Of a DNA stretch of 64,000 bases, positions 20,119 to 30,298 are shown piece by piece (the first letter of the stretch is position 1; each line of letters starts with the position of its first letter). Location: the NCBI RefSeq assembly GCF_027886475.1, contig NZ_CP115670.1:1674001-1738000 (forward strand). Direction: 5' to 3'. The position numbers were made by a program, and so were the translations under genes. The notes beneath the pieces were generated by a model. The model was not told the DNA's origin, ran no database searches, and worked only from the letters and a program-made list of their open reading frames with translations. This DNA is from Corynebacterium sp. SCR221107. GTDB taxonomy: Bacteria; Actinomycetota; Actinomycetes; Mycobacteriales; Mycobacteriaceae.

Positions 20119-21171
20119 TTACAATTGAATTCGACGTGCCTTTTGACATTCATAGGCCAAAGCGGTCGCAAGCTTTGCCGGGTCGTGGCGGTCAGTGAGT
20201 AACCCTTTGCCATCATCTTGACGCAGGTCATGAAAAGCGACGGTAGCACCCAAAAGCATTGCTGCGCGCTCGAGATACTGGCGATCACTTTGGTTGGGCA
20301 TCGCATAGCTGTCCGCTAGGATGAGATTCACTTTTAACCCCTGCGCATGCTGGCTGAGCATGTGAATATGGCGTTCCGCACTAAAACCAGAGGTCTCCCC
20401 CGGTTCCGCGGTGAGATTGAGGATGACCACCTTGAATCCTTCGGAGGCGTTGATCGCATCGACTACCCCCGGTACCAAGAGATGTGGGATCACGCTGGAG
20501 AACCAACTGCCGGGGCCGAGCGTAATAAGGTCGGCCTCATTGATTGCTTCGATGACTTCCCTGCAGGGCTTCGGATTCTCGGGGTATAGCTTGACTCGGC
20601 GTACTTGTCCAATCGTCGAGGCAACAGCGACTTGCCCGCGCACCTCACGCATGATGCGCGGGTCGGAATCGAGACCCGCCACATCGGCTGCAATGTCTAA
20701 CGGATCATCGCAAACAGGTAGCACCCTTCCTTCAGCCTGTACCAACTTAGCCACGACATCAAGGGCTTTTACCTCATCCTTGAGAACCTCGTACAGGCCT
20801 GCGATGAGCAGGTTGCCTGCGGCATGTCCTGCCAATGCGCCGTGCCCACCGAAACGGTGTTGGAGAACGGCCTCCCACATCTTCCCGTCTTCGTCACGAG
20901 GAGTGAGCGCCGCGAGTGCCATGCGCAGATCTCCCGGCGGCACATGGCCAAGTTCTCGGCGAATGCGACCCGATGAACCACCGTCATCGGCCACTGTAAC
21001 CACCGCAGTAATCTTCTCGGAGGGAATCTGACGCACTGCCCGCAACGTTTGGAATAACCCATGTCCACCGCCAAGGCTCACGATGCTTCCCAGAGGTTTT
21101 TCTTCGAGTGCACCTGTGTATGCTGGGGGAACTTCGGGGTTCGTCATCTCGGACTTCGAATCTTCGCTCAT
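20119..21171 (-). CDS. yvcK: Gluconeogenesis factor YvcK/CofD-like protein
   Basis: 350 residues. The family binds UDP-sugars and supports peptidoglycan synthesis and growth on gluconeogenic carbon sources. Motifs are VSLGGGHGLFQTLRAVR near the N-terminus, VADDGGSSGRIRRELGHVPPGD, and NLLIAGLYEV. I start at ATG 21171 (MSEDSKSEMTNPEV); ATG 21147 is possible. The longer frame to 21321 adds unrelated sequence. The gene lies between rapZ and whiA on the same strand, 410 bases from rapZ. Confidence 0.92.
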   Translation of the reverse strand: MSEDSKSEMTNPEVPPAYTGALEEKPLGSIVSLGGGHGLFQTLRAVRQIPSEKITAVVTVADDGGSSGRIRRELGHVPPGDLRMALAALTPRDEDGKMWEAVLQHRFGGHGALAGHAAGNLLIAGLYEVLKDEVKALDVVAKLVQAEGRVLPVCDDPLDIAADVAGLDSDPRIMREVRGQVAVASTIGQVRRVKLYPENPKPCREVIEAINEADLITLGPGSWFSSVIPHLLVPGVVDAINASEGFKVVILNLTAEPGETSGFSAERHIHMLSQHAQGLKVNLILADSYAMPNQSDRQYLERAAMLLGATVAFHDLRQDDGKGLLTDRHDPAKLATALAYECQKARRIQL

Positions 21172-21581
21172 TGTCTGTTTTTTCCAGTCCGCGCCCACTA
21201 GCTGCGCGGTAGTGATATGTGTGTGAAAGATTATGGCGCAATCGGCTGTGTGCCACCGAACTCGGCAGCATCCCAACCTAGCAGCCAGAAAAGCCATTGA
21301 GTACTTCTTGCACTGTGCCATCCACCAAACTTGGACATTTAACAGTACATGAGAGCACTCTAAGAACCGCTACTTCTTATTTAGCGTAGTAAAAAAGCAC
21401 ATTTCTTTTTTGGCCAGCTCTTTGTCGGTTCCTGCCACCCGCCAGATGGTGTCCTAGGTCAATTGTGACAATCGTACAACCACGAAACTGGACTCTCCTA
21501 TCTGCAAGGACGGGCAAGAAAACGGGGAATTTCGATTATCCAGCCCTGTTTCCCGATACCTCCTTTGTGGGGGAACCCACA
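21172..21581. other. yvcK-rapZ intergenic region, no gene seen
   Basis: 410 bp, unusually long for this normally tight trio. It includes an 11-base palindrome ATTGT-G-ACAAT (21462-21472) and an AT-rich stretch at 21340-21420 that may hold a yvcK promoter. No gene or clear terminator seen. Confidence 0.45.
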
Positions 21582-22481
21582 TCAGTTCCGAGTGATATCT
21601 CTGTGTACCACTGACACGTCGAGCACATTCGTTTCACGCAGTCGTCGACCGAGTTCCTCCACGATAGCCACCGAACGATGGTGTCCCCCAGTACAGCCAA
21701 TGGAAACAGTGATGAACTTCTTGCCCTCATGTTTAAAGCCTGACAGCATCCCCGTGAACATTGCCATGAAGTTATTGAGGAAATCCTGGGCGCTGTCGTT
21801 GGAAAGGACGTAATCGGAGACTTGGCGATCCACCCCGCGGAAGGGCCGTAGCTCTGGAACCCAGAAGGGATTCGGCAGGAATCGCACATCGATCATCAGG
21901 TCGGTATCGCGCGGGGTGCCGTGTTTGAAACCGAAAGACTGCACCGTAACGTGCATAAGCTTGCTGGCGATCGAGGAAAAATTCTGCTCAATCGCTCGGC
22001 GCAGGTCATGCACAGAAAGGTCGGAGGAATCGATGACAACATCCGCGCTTTCCCGAAGTCCAGCCATGATTTCGCGTTCGCGACGAATACCTACGATGAG
22101 CGTGCTTTGTCCCTGCAATGGGTGTATGCGACGCAAGTTATCAAAACGCTTGATGAGCACGTCATCGCGTGCGTCCATGAACAAGACGATGGGCTTGAGC
22201 CCCTTGCGACCTAGGGCAAAGATCACGTCCTCGAGCGAGCCCGCGTACTCCATAGAGCGCACATCGGAAACGACTGCGATCTTCTTTTTTAACAGCTCAT
22301 TTTCCGCGTTGTTCTCAACGAATTCGAGAACATAGTTCGGCGGCAGGTTTTGGATGACAAACCAGCCCATGTCTTCTAAGACGCGCGCGGCAGAGCTCAA
22401 ACCGGCGCCTGAAAGACCAGTAATCAGTACCGGCGGGATGGCAGGTTTGGAATGGGTATCGCCGTGCAAGTCATGATTCAT
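21582..22481 (-). CDS. rapZ: RapZ-family RNase adapter / nucleotide-binding protein
   Basis: 299 residues. In E. coli RapZ guides RNase E to a small RNA; in actinobacteria the role is not settled. The N-terminal P-loop reads [23 protein letters not shown], with leucine where the Walker A lysine is expected. The C-terminal half has [25 protein letters not shown] and [13 protein letters not shown], the family signatures. I chose ATG 22481 over the TTG at 22499. It is the middle gene of uvrC-rapZ-yvcK-whiA. Confidence 0.92.
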   Translation of the reverse strand: MNHDLHGDTHSKPAIPPVLITGLSGAGLSSAARVLEDMGWFVIQNLPPNYVLEFVENNAENELLKKKIAVVSDVRSMEYAGSLEDVIFALGRKGLKPIVLFMDARDDVLIKRFDNLRRIHPLQGQSTLIVGIRREREIMAGLRESADVVIDSSDLSVHDLRRAIEQNFSSIASKLMHVTVQSFGFKHGTPRDTDLMIDVRFLPNPFWVPELRPFRGVDRQVSDYVLSNDSAQDFLNNFMAMFTGMLSGFKHEGKKFITVSIGCTGGHHRSVAIVEELGRRLRETNVLDVSVVHRDITRN

Positions 22482-22572
22482 AGTTGCGATTCTAACCAAA
22501 TATGGTGGGTTTGCGCCCGTCGTTGCGTCTGCATTGAAAACAACGATCCGGATGACTGGTGTTCACCCTCCT

Positions 22573-22708
22573 CGTCGGCAAGCAATACAACCTGTTCCGA
22601 AATCTCGCCCAAACCGTCGACCAGCGCAGGCGTTGCACAAGGCACGAATCGGGGCAACGCGCCGAAACGTGCCACGCCTCGAATACGCCAGGCATGTGCT
22701 TGCCGACG
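22573..22708. repeat. Outward-facing pair of GCTTGCCGACG repeats
   Basis: Two exact copies between uvrC and rapZ: minus-strand 22573-22583 and plus-strand 22698-22708. They point away from each other, unlike the other pairs. The 259 bp gap (22500-22758) holds no recognisable gene. Confidence 0.65.
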
Positions 22709-22758
22709 CCAGCACGGCAAACCTGCCTGGCCATAATCTAGCCGGGGCAAGAACAAGC

Positions 22759-24912
22759 TTAAGACTCGTTGGAGTCTCGTTGGCTTTCCTGCGCGGTATA
22801 TTTGGTACCGTTCTCTGGGTGCAAGGCCGCATAGACGTCTGTGGCAAGACCTGCTCCGAACCCTTTGACCTGCTGGATTTCTTCCACCGATGCCTCCTTC
22901 AGCTTCTTGACCGAACCAAAGTGCTTGACCAATGCTGTGCGACGCGAGGGGCCGAGCCCTTTCACAGAGTCCAACTCCGACTGGCGCATGCGCTTGGATC
23001 TTTGCTGACGGTGGAAGGTGATGGCGAAGCGGTGTGCCTCGTCGCGGATGTGCTGGAACAAGTAGAGCGCCTGCGAATTGCGCGGAAAAATGAGCGGATC
23101 CTCCTCCCCCGGCAACCAAATCTCCTCCAAGCGCTTTGCGATGCCGATCAGGACAACATCGTTGACGCCTAGCTCGTCGAGGACTTCGGCGGCACCATTC
23201 ACCTGTGGTTGTCCGCCGTCGACAATGAACAATTGCGGCGGGTACGCAAACCTCTTCTTTTCCGCTGGGTTGCCTTCACCCTGCTCATCGTCGAAGGTGG
23301 ATTCCTCGTCGATGCTTGATTCCGGCACCGCAAGCTTGTCTTCTTGATAGCGGGCGAAACGCCGTCGGGTGACCTCGGCGATGGAGGCCACGTCGTTGGA
23401 ATGCCCATCGCCCGCGGCCTCTTTGATTTTGTAGCGGCGATAGTCCGACTTCTTGGGCAAACCATCCTCGAAAACGACGAGGGAGGCAACGACATCGGTG
23501 CCCTGAATATGGGAAATGTCGGTGCATTCGATGCGCAACGGGGCCTCGTCCATGTCCAAGGCCTCTTGGATCTCTTTGAGCGCCTGGGAGCGTGTGGTCA
23601 AATCCCCCACTCGCTTCAGTTTGTGCTGACGCAATGCCTCCACCGCGTTCTTGTACACAGTTTCAGCCAACGTCTTCTTATCCCCACGTTGAGGGCTGCG
23701 CACGCTTAACTGCGCCCCGCGGATAGCGCTGAGCGCCTGCTCCAGTTGGGAGGTCTTACCCTCAAAGTCGTAAATGAGCACCTCCTTGGGGACCACCTTG
23801 TCGGCACCGCGCGTCGCAAGGCGCGCATCTGTTCCCATGGGCGCCTGCTCGGAATGCGAATAGCGATCCACGCCGCGGCGTTGATTGGCCAAGCCCGCTG
23901 CCGTGCCAGCCGCCTCCTGTCCCATGCGGTGGGTATCCTCGCTGACTCGGGTGGATTTCTCCTGTTCTACCGCATCGGAGTAGAAGGAGACGAGGAAGTT
24001 TGCCACCAAGTCATTCATGGCGGAGTCGGAGTTGTCGACGAGTTCCACCACCCAGCCACGCTGGCCCCGGATACGCCCGGAGCGGACATGGAATAGCTGG
24101 ATGGAGGCTTCCAATTCATCAGCTGCTACCGCGATGAAGTCCGCATCGGTGCCGTCACCTAGCACGACTGCTTGCTGCTGCGTGATCTTGCGGATCGCCT
24201 CAAGGTCATCGCGGTAGCGGGCTGCGTTTTCGAAGTCCAGCTCCTCGGCGGCGGTGTTCATCTTTGCCGTAATCTCTCGCACGACGGGGTCAACGTGGCC
24301 GGACATAAACGAGACGAAACCATCGACAATTTCCCGATGATCCTCGAGGCTGATCCTTCCTACGCAGGGGGCCGAGCACTTATCGATGTAGCCCAAAAGG
24401 CAGGGACGGCCGAGCTGTTCGTGTCGGTGATAGACACCTTTCGAACACGTGCGCATGGGGAACACGCGCACAGCGAGGTCGAGGGTTTCTCGCACAGCCC
24501 AGGCATGGGAATAGGGCCCGAAATAGCGGATGCCCTTGCGTTGCGGGCCACGGTAGAAGAAGGCCCTGGGCACGTCTTCACGCACGGATACTGCCAAGAC
24601 TGGATAGGTCTTATCGTCGCGGTATTTGACGTTGAACTTGGGGTCAAACTTCTTGATCCACGTGTATTCAAGCTGCAGCGCTTCCACCTCGGAGCCCACG
24701 ACCGTCCATTCCACGCTTGCCGCGGTCGTGACCATTTGGCGGGTGCGCGGGTGAAGCACGGAAAGGTCCTGGAAGTAGTTGGACAGGCGGGATCGCAAGT
24801 TGATCGCCTTGCCCACATAGATGACCTGTCCGTATTCATCGCGGAACTTGTACACGCCGGGCGTGGTGGGAATGGTACCCGGCGCTGGCCGGTAAGTGGT
24901 GGGATCAGCCAC
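22759..24912 (-). CDS. uvrC: Excinuclease ABC subunit C
   Basis: 717 residues. UvrC makes both incisions in nucleotide excision repair. The N-terminal GIY-YIG domain shows [31 protein letters not shown]; the UVR segment is [21 protein letters not shown]. An RNase H-like domain follows, with helix-hairpin-helix repeats at the end ([28 protein letters not shown]). A linker of about 25 acidic residues is inserted in the second nuclease domain (after VPESSIDEE). The start is GTG behind AAAGGATC. It probably heads the operon with rapZ. Confidence 0.97.
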   Translation of the reverse strand: MADPTTYRPAPGTIPTTPGVYKFRDEYGQVIYVGKAINLRSRLSNYFQDLSVLHPRTRQMVTTAASVEWTVVGSEVEALQLEYTWIKKFDPKFNVKYRDDKTYPVLAVSVREDVPRAFFYRGPQRKGIRYFGPYSHAWAVRETLDLAVRVFPMRTCSKGVYHRHEQLGRPCLLGYIDKCSAPCVGRISLEDHREIVDGFVSFMSGHVDPVVREITAKMNTAAEELDFENAARYRDDLEAIRKITQQQAVVLGDGTDADFIAVAADELEASIQLFHVRSGRIRGQRGWVVELVDNSDSAMNDLVANFLVSFYSDAVEQEKSTRVSEDTHRMGQEAAGTAAGLANQRRGVDRYSHSEQAPMGTDARLATRGADKVVPKEVLIYDFEGKTSQLEQALSAIRGAQLSVRSPQRGDKKTLAETVYKNAVEALRQHKLKRVGDLTTRSQALKEIQEALDMDEAPLRIECTDISHIQGTDVVASLVVFEDGLPKKSDYRRYKIKEAAGDGHSNDVASIAEVTRRRFARYQEDKLAVPESSIDEESTFDDEQGEGNPAEKKRFAYPPQLFIVDGGQPQVNGAAEVLDELGVNDVVLIGIAKRLEEIWLPGEEDPLIFPRNSQALYLFQHIRDEAHRFAITFHRQQRSKRMRQSELDSVKGLGPSRRTALVKHFGSVKKLKEASVEEIQQVKGFGAGLATDVYAALHPENGTKYTAQESQRDSNES

Positions 24913-25112
24913 GAATGAAGATCCTTTGCGTCAATATTTTGGGGGGGATCGGATAGGGAGTCAAGCAACGCAGTTCGGTGCGGTTTGCTCGCCCACACCT
25001 GGCTGGAACTCAGTGTGGTGGGTGTGCTCGTCGGCAGTGACCAGCGCCCGAGATTCCTCCGGTTCTCCTTGCCTTTGCACAATGCCACGGGAAACGTACA
25101 ACTGTAATTTTT

Positions 25113-25123
25113 GCTTGCCGACG
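25113..25123 (+). repeat. GCTTGCCGACG repeat, exact copy
   Basis: Directly preceded by TTTTT, as at 51554 and at 1347 on the minus strand. A weaker opposite-strand match, CTCGTCGGCAGTG, lies near 25029. Confidence 0.7.
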
Positions 25124-25219
25124 CCTAACGGTGCGGTTACCCCATCCCGATACTAGAACTATTACGTGCCTGCCACCCCTTAGGCTACGTCTTGAGCGAG
25201 CTCAGCGAGCGGAAAACAC

Positions 25220-25257
25220 AACCCCCGTAGGCCAGTGGGGCACTGTCTGCGGGGGTT
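25220..25257 (-). terminator. Terminator after the PH-like membrane protein gene
   Basis: Outer stem AACCCCCG / CGGGGGTT with an inner CAGTG / CACTG hairpin, then GTGTTTTCC on the minus strand, about 40 bases past the stop. Confidence 0.75.
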
Positions 25258-25298
25258 GGATTCAAAGGTACTGCCGGGAAATCGTTACGGGAAGGAGT

Positions 25299-25823
25299 CT
25301 AGTCTTCCGGCATGTACTTACCCTCAAGCTCGCGGAATTTATCCACCGCTTTCACGGTCTCCATGCCGTCGGCGGACTGAAGAGCCCAGAGCGGCACATA
25401 CTCGAACTCCGGCAGCTCCAATCGCGCCATGCGCGCGCCCTCCGGGAAATTAAGCCCGTAGATGACCGTCCACGGATAAAACTGGCTTCCGAGGAAGTTT
25501 CGGACATCGACGCCATCGGAATTTGCGCGCACGCGTGGACGGGATAAGCCGATATAGAAGATGGCGGCAAAGATGATACCTACGAGGAAATATCCCCACT
25601 GATCGGCGATGGTCAATCCGGTGCCTGTGTCACCGACGGTGACGATAAGAGCTAGGAAGACATGCAGCGCCACTGTTACCAACGCCAGCACCCAGGCCCA
25701 CATCTTCATGCGACGGCTTTCCACTACGAGTTCCCAGGGCTTATCGGTGGTCAAGGCAGCATCGGCGGCCACGTAGCCCAAGATCTCATTGTCGCTCAGC
25801 GTAGGGTGATTCTTCTCGTCCAT
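25299..25823 (-). CDS. PH-domain-like membrane protein of unknown role
   Basis: 174 residues from ATG 25823 (MDEKNHPTLSDNEI), with AGGAA 12-13 bases upstream. Two hydrophobic helices (about 43-66 and 75-92) sit in the first half. The rest, SRPRVRANSDGVDVRNFLGSQFYPWTVIYGLNFPEGARMARLELP, matches the bacterial PH-like pattern often annotated as low-molecular-weight protein antigen 6 (CFP-6). A gene of this type often sits between uvrC and ribH in corynebacteria (from memory). Function unknown; probably an envelope-associated protein. It has its own terminator. Confidence 0.7.
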   Translation of the reverse strand: MDEKNHPTLSDNEILGYVAADAALTTDKPWELVVESRRMKMWAWVLALVTVALHVFLALIVTVGDTGTGLTIADQWGYFLVGIIFAAIFYIGLSRPRVRANSDGVDVRNFLGSQFYPWTVIYGLNFPEGARMARLELPEFEYVPLWALQSADGMETVKAVDKFRELEGKYMPED

Positions 25824-26033
25824 CTGAATTCTAATTCCTGGGGATTCGTATGTGGGTGGCACCGATGCATCCACCGGCACCAACAGTGAGGTAATCATAG
25901 CCAGCTCAGCCATGAGTTGAGAGACTGTGCACCACAAAAATGCGGTGCGAGTGCTTCCCGAAAATCCTACGCCGACAACGGTGGTAGAAGAAAGTTCGAT
26001 CCTACCTCCGGATGACCAACGTACCCATGACCG

Positions 26034-26063
26034 GGGCGCCTCGGCTTCCGGGCGTCCTTTTTT
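26034..26063 (+). terminator. Hairpin with T-run next to the ribH stop
   Basis: 7 bp stem (GGGCGCC / GGCGTCC, one G-U) with a 10-base loop and TTTTTT on the plus strand, abutting the ribH stop. No plus-strand gene lies upstream. On the minus strand the same stem follows ribH without a U-run, so it may still end the rib operon. Confidence 0.5.
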
Positions 26064-26530
26064 CAGGAGAGCTCTCGAAGCAGCAAAGCGGTATGCAAGG
26101 CGGCGGTCATTGCCTCAGCACCCTTATCCTCGACCGAATTGGGAAAACCAGCACGATCACGGGCCTGCTGTTCGTCGTTGGTGGTCAGCACGCCGTTTCC
26201 GATGGGTTTGCCCGTATCCAAAGCGATGCGGGTAAGCCCTTGGGTAACGGAGTCACACACATAATCGAAGTGCGGGGTACCACCGCGGACGACGCACCCC
26301 AAAGCAACGACAGCATCGCAGGACTGTGCGAGCTTTTGAACAACCACCGGGAGTTCTAAAGCCCCGACGACCCGGCACTCCACGACCTCAGCACCAGCCT
26401 CTCTCGCGGTGGCGATAGCGCTTTCGTGGAGGTTATTACAGATGTCTTCATTCCACATGCTGCTGACTACTCCGACACGCAGACCCTTTGCCTGAATGTC
26501 ATCGACCTGTGGCAGTCCCTCTTTGCTCAT
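26063..26530 (-). CDS. ribH: 6,7-dimethyl-8-ribityllumazine synthase
   Basis: 155 residues. It condenses 5-amino-6-ribitylaminouracil with dihydroxybutanone phosphate, the penultimate riboflavin step. Motifs are [47 protein letters not shown] with the catalytic histidine, and [16 protein letters not shown] chose ATG 26530, behind GGAGGAAG, over an upstream in-frame start. It ends the riboflavin operon, 146 bases after ribBA. Confidence 0.96.
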   Translation of the reverse strand: MSKEGLPQVDDIQAKGLRVGVVSSMWNEDICNNLHESAIATAREAGAEVVECRVVGALELPVVVQKLAQSCDAVVALGCVVRGGTPHFDYVCDSVTQGLTRIALDTGKPIGNGVLTTNDEQQARDRAGFPNSVEDKGAEAMTAALHTALLLRELS

Positions 26531-26676
26531 GACTTCCTCCCCGAAACTTTGACCATTTCTCAAACCCATTCCGATGATGGGCTTAATGCAGTTGTGCAAG
26601 TTTGTGCTTTAACGTGGACGATGGCGTGGCGGAGTCCCTGCCGCCTCCACCACCTTCCTGACGAAGCGATCCCTGT

Positions 26677-27948
26677 TTAGGCCTTGACCGCATGCTCCGC
26701 GTCATAGGCCGCTACCCAAGGCAGCACATGATTCATGCGGTCACGCTTGGTGCGTAGGTAGTTGACATTATCGGCCGTTACTTCGACCTCAACCGGAACG
26801 CGCTCCGTCACGGGAACGCCAAAGCTGTTGAGCTCATCGATCTTTGCAGGATTGTTGCTCAGCAAGCGCACCGATGAAATACCCAGATCCTTGAGGATCT
26901 GCGCGGCAACGGAATACTCCCGGGCATCGACCGGGTGCCCCAGCTTCAGATTGGCATCGACGGTATCGTCACCCTCGTCTTGGAGGTGATAAGCCTGCAG
27001 CTTAGCTAGGATTCCAATGCCACGTCCTTCATGGCCGCGCATGTAGATAAGCACGCCACAGCCATTGTCCACGATCGCCTTGAGGCTGGTGTGGAGCTGG
27101 GGACCGCAATCACAACGTCGGGAAGCAAAGACATCCCCTGTCAGGCATTCGGAGTGCACGCGCACGAGGACCTCCTCCTTGCCCTGAGGATCGCCGTACA
27201 CGAGAGCCACGTGCTCAATACCATTGACAAGGGAGCGATATCCGAAAGCGCGGAAGGTGCCGAACTCGGTCGGCAGCGTCGTTTCCGCACCCCGCTCTAC
27301 CAAGACTTCGTGCACGAGCCGCCAGTGGCGCAGCTGCTCGATGCTGATGAGCTTAAGGTCATGCTCGTCGGCGAAACGGCGCAGCTCCGGCAAGCGCGCC
27401 ATATCAGTCGGATCCTCCTCCGACACGACCTCGCAGAGCACACCCGCAGGGCGCAGCCCCGCGAGACGAGCAAGATCGACGGCCGCCTCGGTATGACCTT
27501 CGCGCACCAGCACGCCGCCTTCCTTCGCCCGTAGCGGCACAACATGACCAGGGCGAGTGAAATCCGCACGCACGGAATCAGGGTTTGCGAGCCTACGGAT
27601 GGTTTCCGCGCGGGAACGGGCCGAAATACCAGTGGTTCCCGTGGCCGCATCGACGGTGACGGTATATGCGGTGTCGCGAGCATCCTCATTTTTTGAGGTC
27701 ATCGGCGGCAGGCCCAAGCGATCGCAATCAGACTCGGTCAACGGCGCGCAAATATAACCGGAGGAATAACGAACCATAAAGGCCACCAGCTCGGGAGTGG
27801 CCTTTTCGGCGGCGAAGATGATGTCGCCCTCGTTCTCACGGTCTTCGCTATCGACAACCACCACGGCCTTCCCCGCGGCGATATCGGCGATGGCCTCATC
27901 TACTGAGTCCAAACGCACCTTTTCCGATGCCTGTTCTTCTCTAGTCAC
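26677..27948 (-). CDS. ribBA: Bifunctional DHBP synthase / GTP cyclohydrolase II
   Basis: 423 residues, two fused domains. The N-terminal half makes 3,4-dihydroxy-2-butanone-4-phosphate from ribulose-5-phosphate ([31 protein letters not shown]). The C-terminal half opens GTP and carries the zinc site [17 protein letters not shown] and [11 protein letters not shown]. Together they feed both branches of riboflavin synthesis; rpe, upstream in the same cluster, makes the ribulose-5-phosphate. Confidence 0.96.
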   Translation of the reverse strand: MTREEQASEKVRLDSVDEAIADIAAGKAVVVVDSEDRENEGDIIFAAEKATPELVAFMVRYSSGYICAPLTESDCDRLGLPPMTSKNEDARDTAYTVTVDAATGTTGISARSRAETIRRLANPDSVRADFTRPGHVVPLRAKEGGVLVREGHTEAAVDLARLAGLRPAGVLCEVVSEEDPTDMARLPELRRFADEHDLKLISIEQLRHWRLVHEVLVERGAETTLPTEFGTFRAFGYRSLVNGIEHVALVYGDPQGKEEVLVRVHSECLTGDVFASRRCDCGPQLHTSLKAIVDNGCGVLIYMRGHEGRGIGILAKLQAYHLQDEGDDTVDANLKLGHPVDAREYSVAAQILKDLGISSVRLLSNNPAKIDELNSFGVPVTERVPVEVEVTADNVNYLRTKRDRMNHVLPWVAAYDAEHAVKA

Positions 27949-28256
27949 GGCTTTACACTCTACTTACTTGGGACATGACCACGAATGACCGGGGTCGTAT
28001 TCCCTTTCTCTGATGGATTCGAAAGGGCACTTTGAATATCTTTTACACGAATTGGAAATGAAAACGGCAACAGCCGCATATGTCGCTTACGTCCGTCGCC
28101 TTGGGGCCGTCGGCAAGCCTGCAACAACCGCCAACAAAAACACGCTCTGCAAACGATTGCCAGCCTACGCCGCGCAGCGCCACCGTGGGCTCACAAGCGT
28201 CGCAGAGAGCCTATAAGGGGGCGACCCGCGAGCAGGTTGGGCGACACGTCCAACGC
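27949..28256. other. ribBA-riboflavin synthase gap, no gene seen
   Basis: 308 bp inside the riboflavin cluster with one exact repeat copy on the minus strand (28108-28118). A 67-codon plus-strand ORF (28013-28216) has no family support. No FMN riboswitch is visible. Confidence 0.5.
28108..28118 (-). repeat. GCTTGCCGACG repeat, exact copy
   Basis: Single copy between ribBA and riboflavin synthase, with no clear inverted partner and no T-run directly before it. Confidence 0.6.
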
Positions 28257-28850
28257 TTAAGAATTGTTGGCAAGCATCTTTTCGACATACTTGGCCACGA
28301 CGTCTACTTCCACATTGACAGTGGCACCCACGGTCAGGCCACCGAGAATCGTCTCCGCCAATGTCGTAGGGATGAGCGAGACCTCAAACCAATCCTCCCC
28401 GATGGCGCTGACGGTCAAAGAGGTACCGCTAATCGCGATCGACCCCTTTTCTACCACGTAGCGGGCAAGCTCTGAGGGAAGCTTGAAGCGAAGCACATCC
28501 CAATGTTCACTGTGCTCACGGGACAACAAGGTGGTAACCCCATCGACGTGGCCTTGCATGATGTGCCCGCCCAGGCGTCCGGTTACCGGCATCGCCCGCT
28601 CCAAGTTGACCGGAGCGCCCACGACGAGCTCCCCTAATGCGGAGCGGTCGAGCGATTCTTGCATCACATCCGCCACGAAACCGGCATCATCGAATTCAAT
28701 AACGGTCAGGCACACGCCGCTGACGCAAATGCTGTCACCGGCGTGTACATCAGAAACCACCTTGGTGGCGTTAACCCTCAGCCGGATGCTATCGCCAAGC
28801 TGCTCTATTCCGGCGACGGTTCCCAATTCCTCAACGATTCCTGTAAACAT
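28257..28850 (-). CDS. ribE: Riboflavin synthase, alpha subunit type
   Basis: 197 residues. It dismutates two lumazine molecules into riboflavin and the ribitylaminouracil. It starts with the family signature MFTGIVEELGTV and has two similar lumazine-binding barrels: SDVHAGDSICVSGVCLTV in the first and EKGSIAISGTSLTVSAI in the second. Called ribC in Corynebacterium and Bacillus-style naming. It lies between ribD and ribBA. Confidence 0.95.
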   Translation of the reverse strand: MFTGIVEELGTVAGIEQLGDSIRLRVNATKVVSDVHAGDSICVSGVCLTVIEFDDAGFVADVMQESLDRSALGELVVGAPVNLERAMPVTGRLGGHIMQGHVDGVTTLLSREHSEHWDVLRFKLPSELARYVVEKGSIAISGTSLTVSAIGEDWFEVSLIPTTLAETILGGLTVGATVNVEVDVVAKYVEKMLANNS

Positions 28851-29182
28851 AACCCTTTTTCATTTCTGGTTTTTCTATTCTTAATCTATGACTTGGCACA
28901 AGGCCAGCACCGCTGCCTCCCGAGTTCTGCGAATCTCGAGCCTCATGGTGTCGAAGGCAGGTACCGATTTCTACTAATACGCTATTTGCTCACGCTGTAA
29001 CGTGATTTTCGCCACCAAAAATGGCCGCGATCTCCGAAGGCCGTGGCCATGCACGCGGCATGCAGAAGACACCTTTACCTATCTCACGCCTAAGACAACG
29101 CCACTGCCACCTTTTTATTTCACGGTGAATGCTTGGCCAATAGGGGTGAAAGTCATTGGCAACACCGGGAAAGTCTATGGCC
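28851..29182. other. Riboflavin synthase-ribD gap, no gene seen
   Basis: 332 bp between two genes of the riboflavin cluster. A minus-strand ORF overlapping the ribD end (28990-29223, 77 codons) has no recognisable family. The AT-rich segment at 28851-28885 is the riboflavin synthase leader. No riboswitch fold found. Confidence 0.45.
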
Positions 29183-30298
29183 TCAGTGTGCGTAGGAGCT
29201 TCGCCCATCGTTGACAGCGGCAAGAAGGCTCATCACATCCTGGCCAAGAACCTGAGTATGGATCCGCTCGAAGCGCACGATCTCAGTCATGCTTTGTGCG
29301 TAAGGCCATGTGGATAGACTCTTTCCCCGCCCCAGCAAGGCTGGGGCCTGATAGTCCTGGACGAAATCAACGAGTCCTTGTTCGAAAAATGAGCTCACCA
29401 GTCCGGCACCTCCTTCGACGAGAACATCCCTGGCACCCGTTTCCCACAGCATTTGCAAGGCTTGCTCGATCGTTGAGGCATGGATAATGCTCGTGCCGTC
29501 GGCCATTCCTAGGTGGAACTCGTGTCCTAAGGTGCGCGTACCGATCACCACCCTCACAGGCTGGTGCTCGTACAGCGTGCCGGCGGCTGCCTCAGCCGTA
29601 TCATATCCGCGGCGCGCGCTCAGCCTCGGGTTATCCGCCACCACGGTCCCGGTACCCACGATGATCGCATCGCGCTGGGCACGGTCATGGTGTACGAAGG
29701 CGCGCGCCACCTCACCGGTGATCCATTGGCTGGTTCCGTCTGGGGCTGCGATGTATCCGTCGAGGGTGTGCGCCCATTTCACCGTCACCGAGGGGCGATG
29801 ATTGCGGATGGAGGCAAGCCAGTATTGCAAGGTTGGGACGGTGACACCGATAAAGGTCACCTCAACCCCGTGTTCTCTCAAAAACTCGGCACCACCTTGC
29901 GCCTGCGGATTCGTGTCGGCAGTAAGGTAGAAGACCTTCGCGATCCCGGCCTCCAGCAGCGCGTGGCTGCATGGGCCGGTTCGCCCCGTGTGATTGCACG
30001 GCTCGAGAGTTACGGCTATAGAAAGGCCTTCAGGAGAGATTCCCTTTTCGGCAAGCTGGGTCAAGGCATTGATTTCAGCATGGGCTCCGCCAGCCGGAGC
30101 AGTCGCGCCCACCGCGAGCACGCCCCGCGCATCAAATAGTGCTGCGCCCACCGGCGGATTCGGGCTCGTGTTCCCTTTTACCTCCTCTCCTGCCTCAAGT
30201 GCCGCCAAGACCGCAACCCCCACGGTTGCACCCCAGGTGGCTGAGACTTCGGCAACGAGCGAGGAAAAGTCCAGCCCTGGAGCCTTCTGCTGCGTCAT
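29183..30298 (-). CDS. ribD: Bifunctional riboflavin deaminase/reductase RibD
   Basis: 371 residues. The N-terminal deaminase domain carries the zinc ligands: HAEINAL, then PCNHTGRTGPCSHALLEAGI. The C-terminal reductase domain begins around RPSVTVKWAHTLDGYIAAPDGTSQWITG. It performs two consecutive steps after GTP cyclohydrolase II. Its ATG overlaps the rpe stop (TAATG), so it is translationally coupled to rpe. Confidence 0.95.
   Translation of the reverse strand: MTQQKAPGLDFSSLVAEVSATWGATVGVAVLAALEAGEEVKGNTSPNPPVGAALFDARGVLAVGATAPAGGAHAEINALTQLAEKGISPEGLSIAVTLEPCNHTGRTGPCSHALLEAGIAKVFYLTADTNPQAQGGAEFLREHGVEVTFIGVTVPTLQYWLASIRNHRPSVTVKWAHTLDGYIAAPDGTSQWITGEVARAFVHHDRAQRDAIIVGTGTVVADNPRLSARRGYDTAEAAAGTLYEHQPVRVVIGTRTLGHEFHLGMADGTSIIHASTIEQALQMLWETGARDVLVEGGAGLVSSFFEQGLVDFVQDYQAPALLGRGKSLSTWPYAQSMTEIVRFERIHTQVLGQDVMSLLAAVNDGRSSYAH

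Larger units (their letters stand above)
24913..25298. other. uvrC leader to PH-like gene, no gene seen
   Basis: 386 bp. It contains a seven-base G run (C run on the uvrC strand) about 35 bases before the uvrC start, one exact repeat copy (25113-25123) and the terminator of the downstream-facing membrane protein gene. No gene recognised. Confidence 0.5.

Noticed and set aside
28013..28216. 67-codon plus-strand ORF between ribBA and riboflavin synthase
   Set aside because: No ribosome-binding site, no recognisable family, and it overlaps an intergenic repeat copy.
29138..29178. GGGGTGAAAG...ACCGGG on the plus strand upstream of riboflavin synthase, like the start of an FMN riboswitch
   Set aside because: It is on the strand opposite to the rib genes, overlaps the end of ribD, and the remaining conserved RFN helices are missing.
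28990..29223. 77-codon minus-strand ORF overlapping the ribD end
   Set aside because: No family resemblance and no clear ribosome-binding site; the composition looks like read-through of non-coding DNA.
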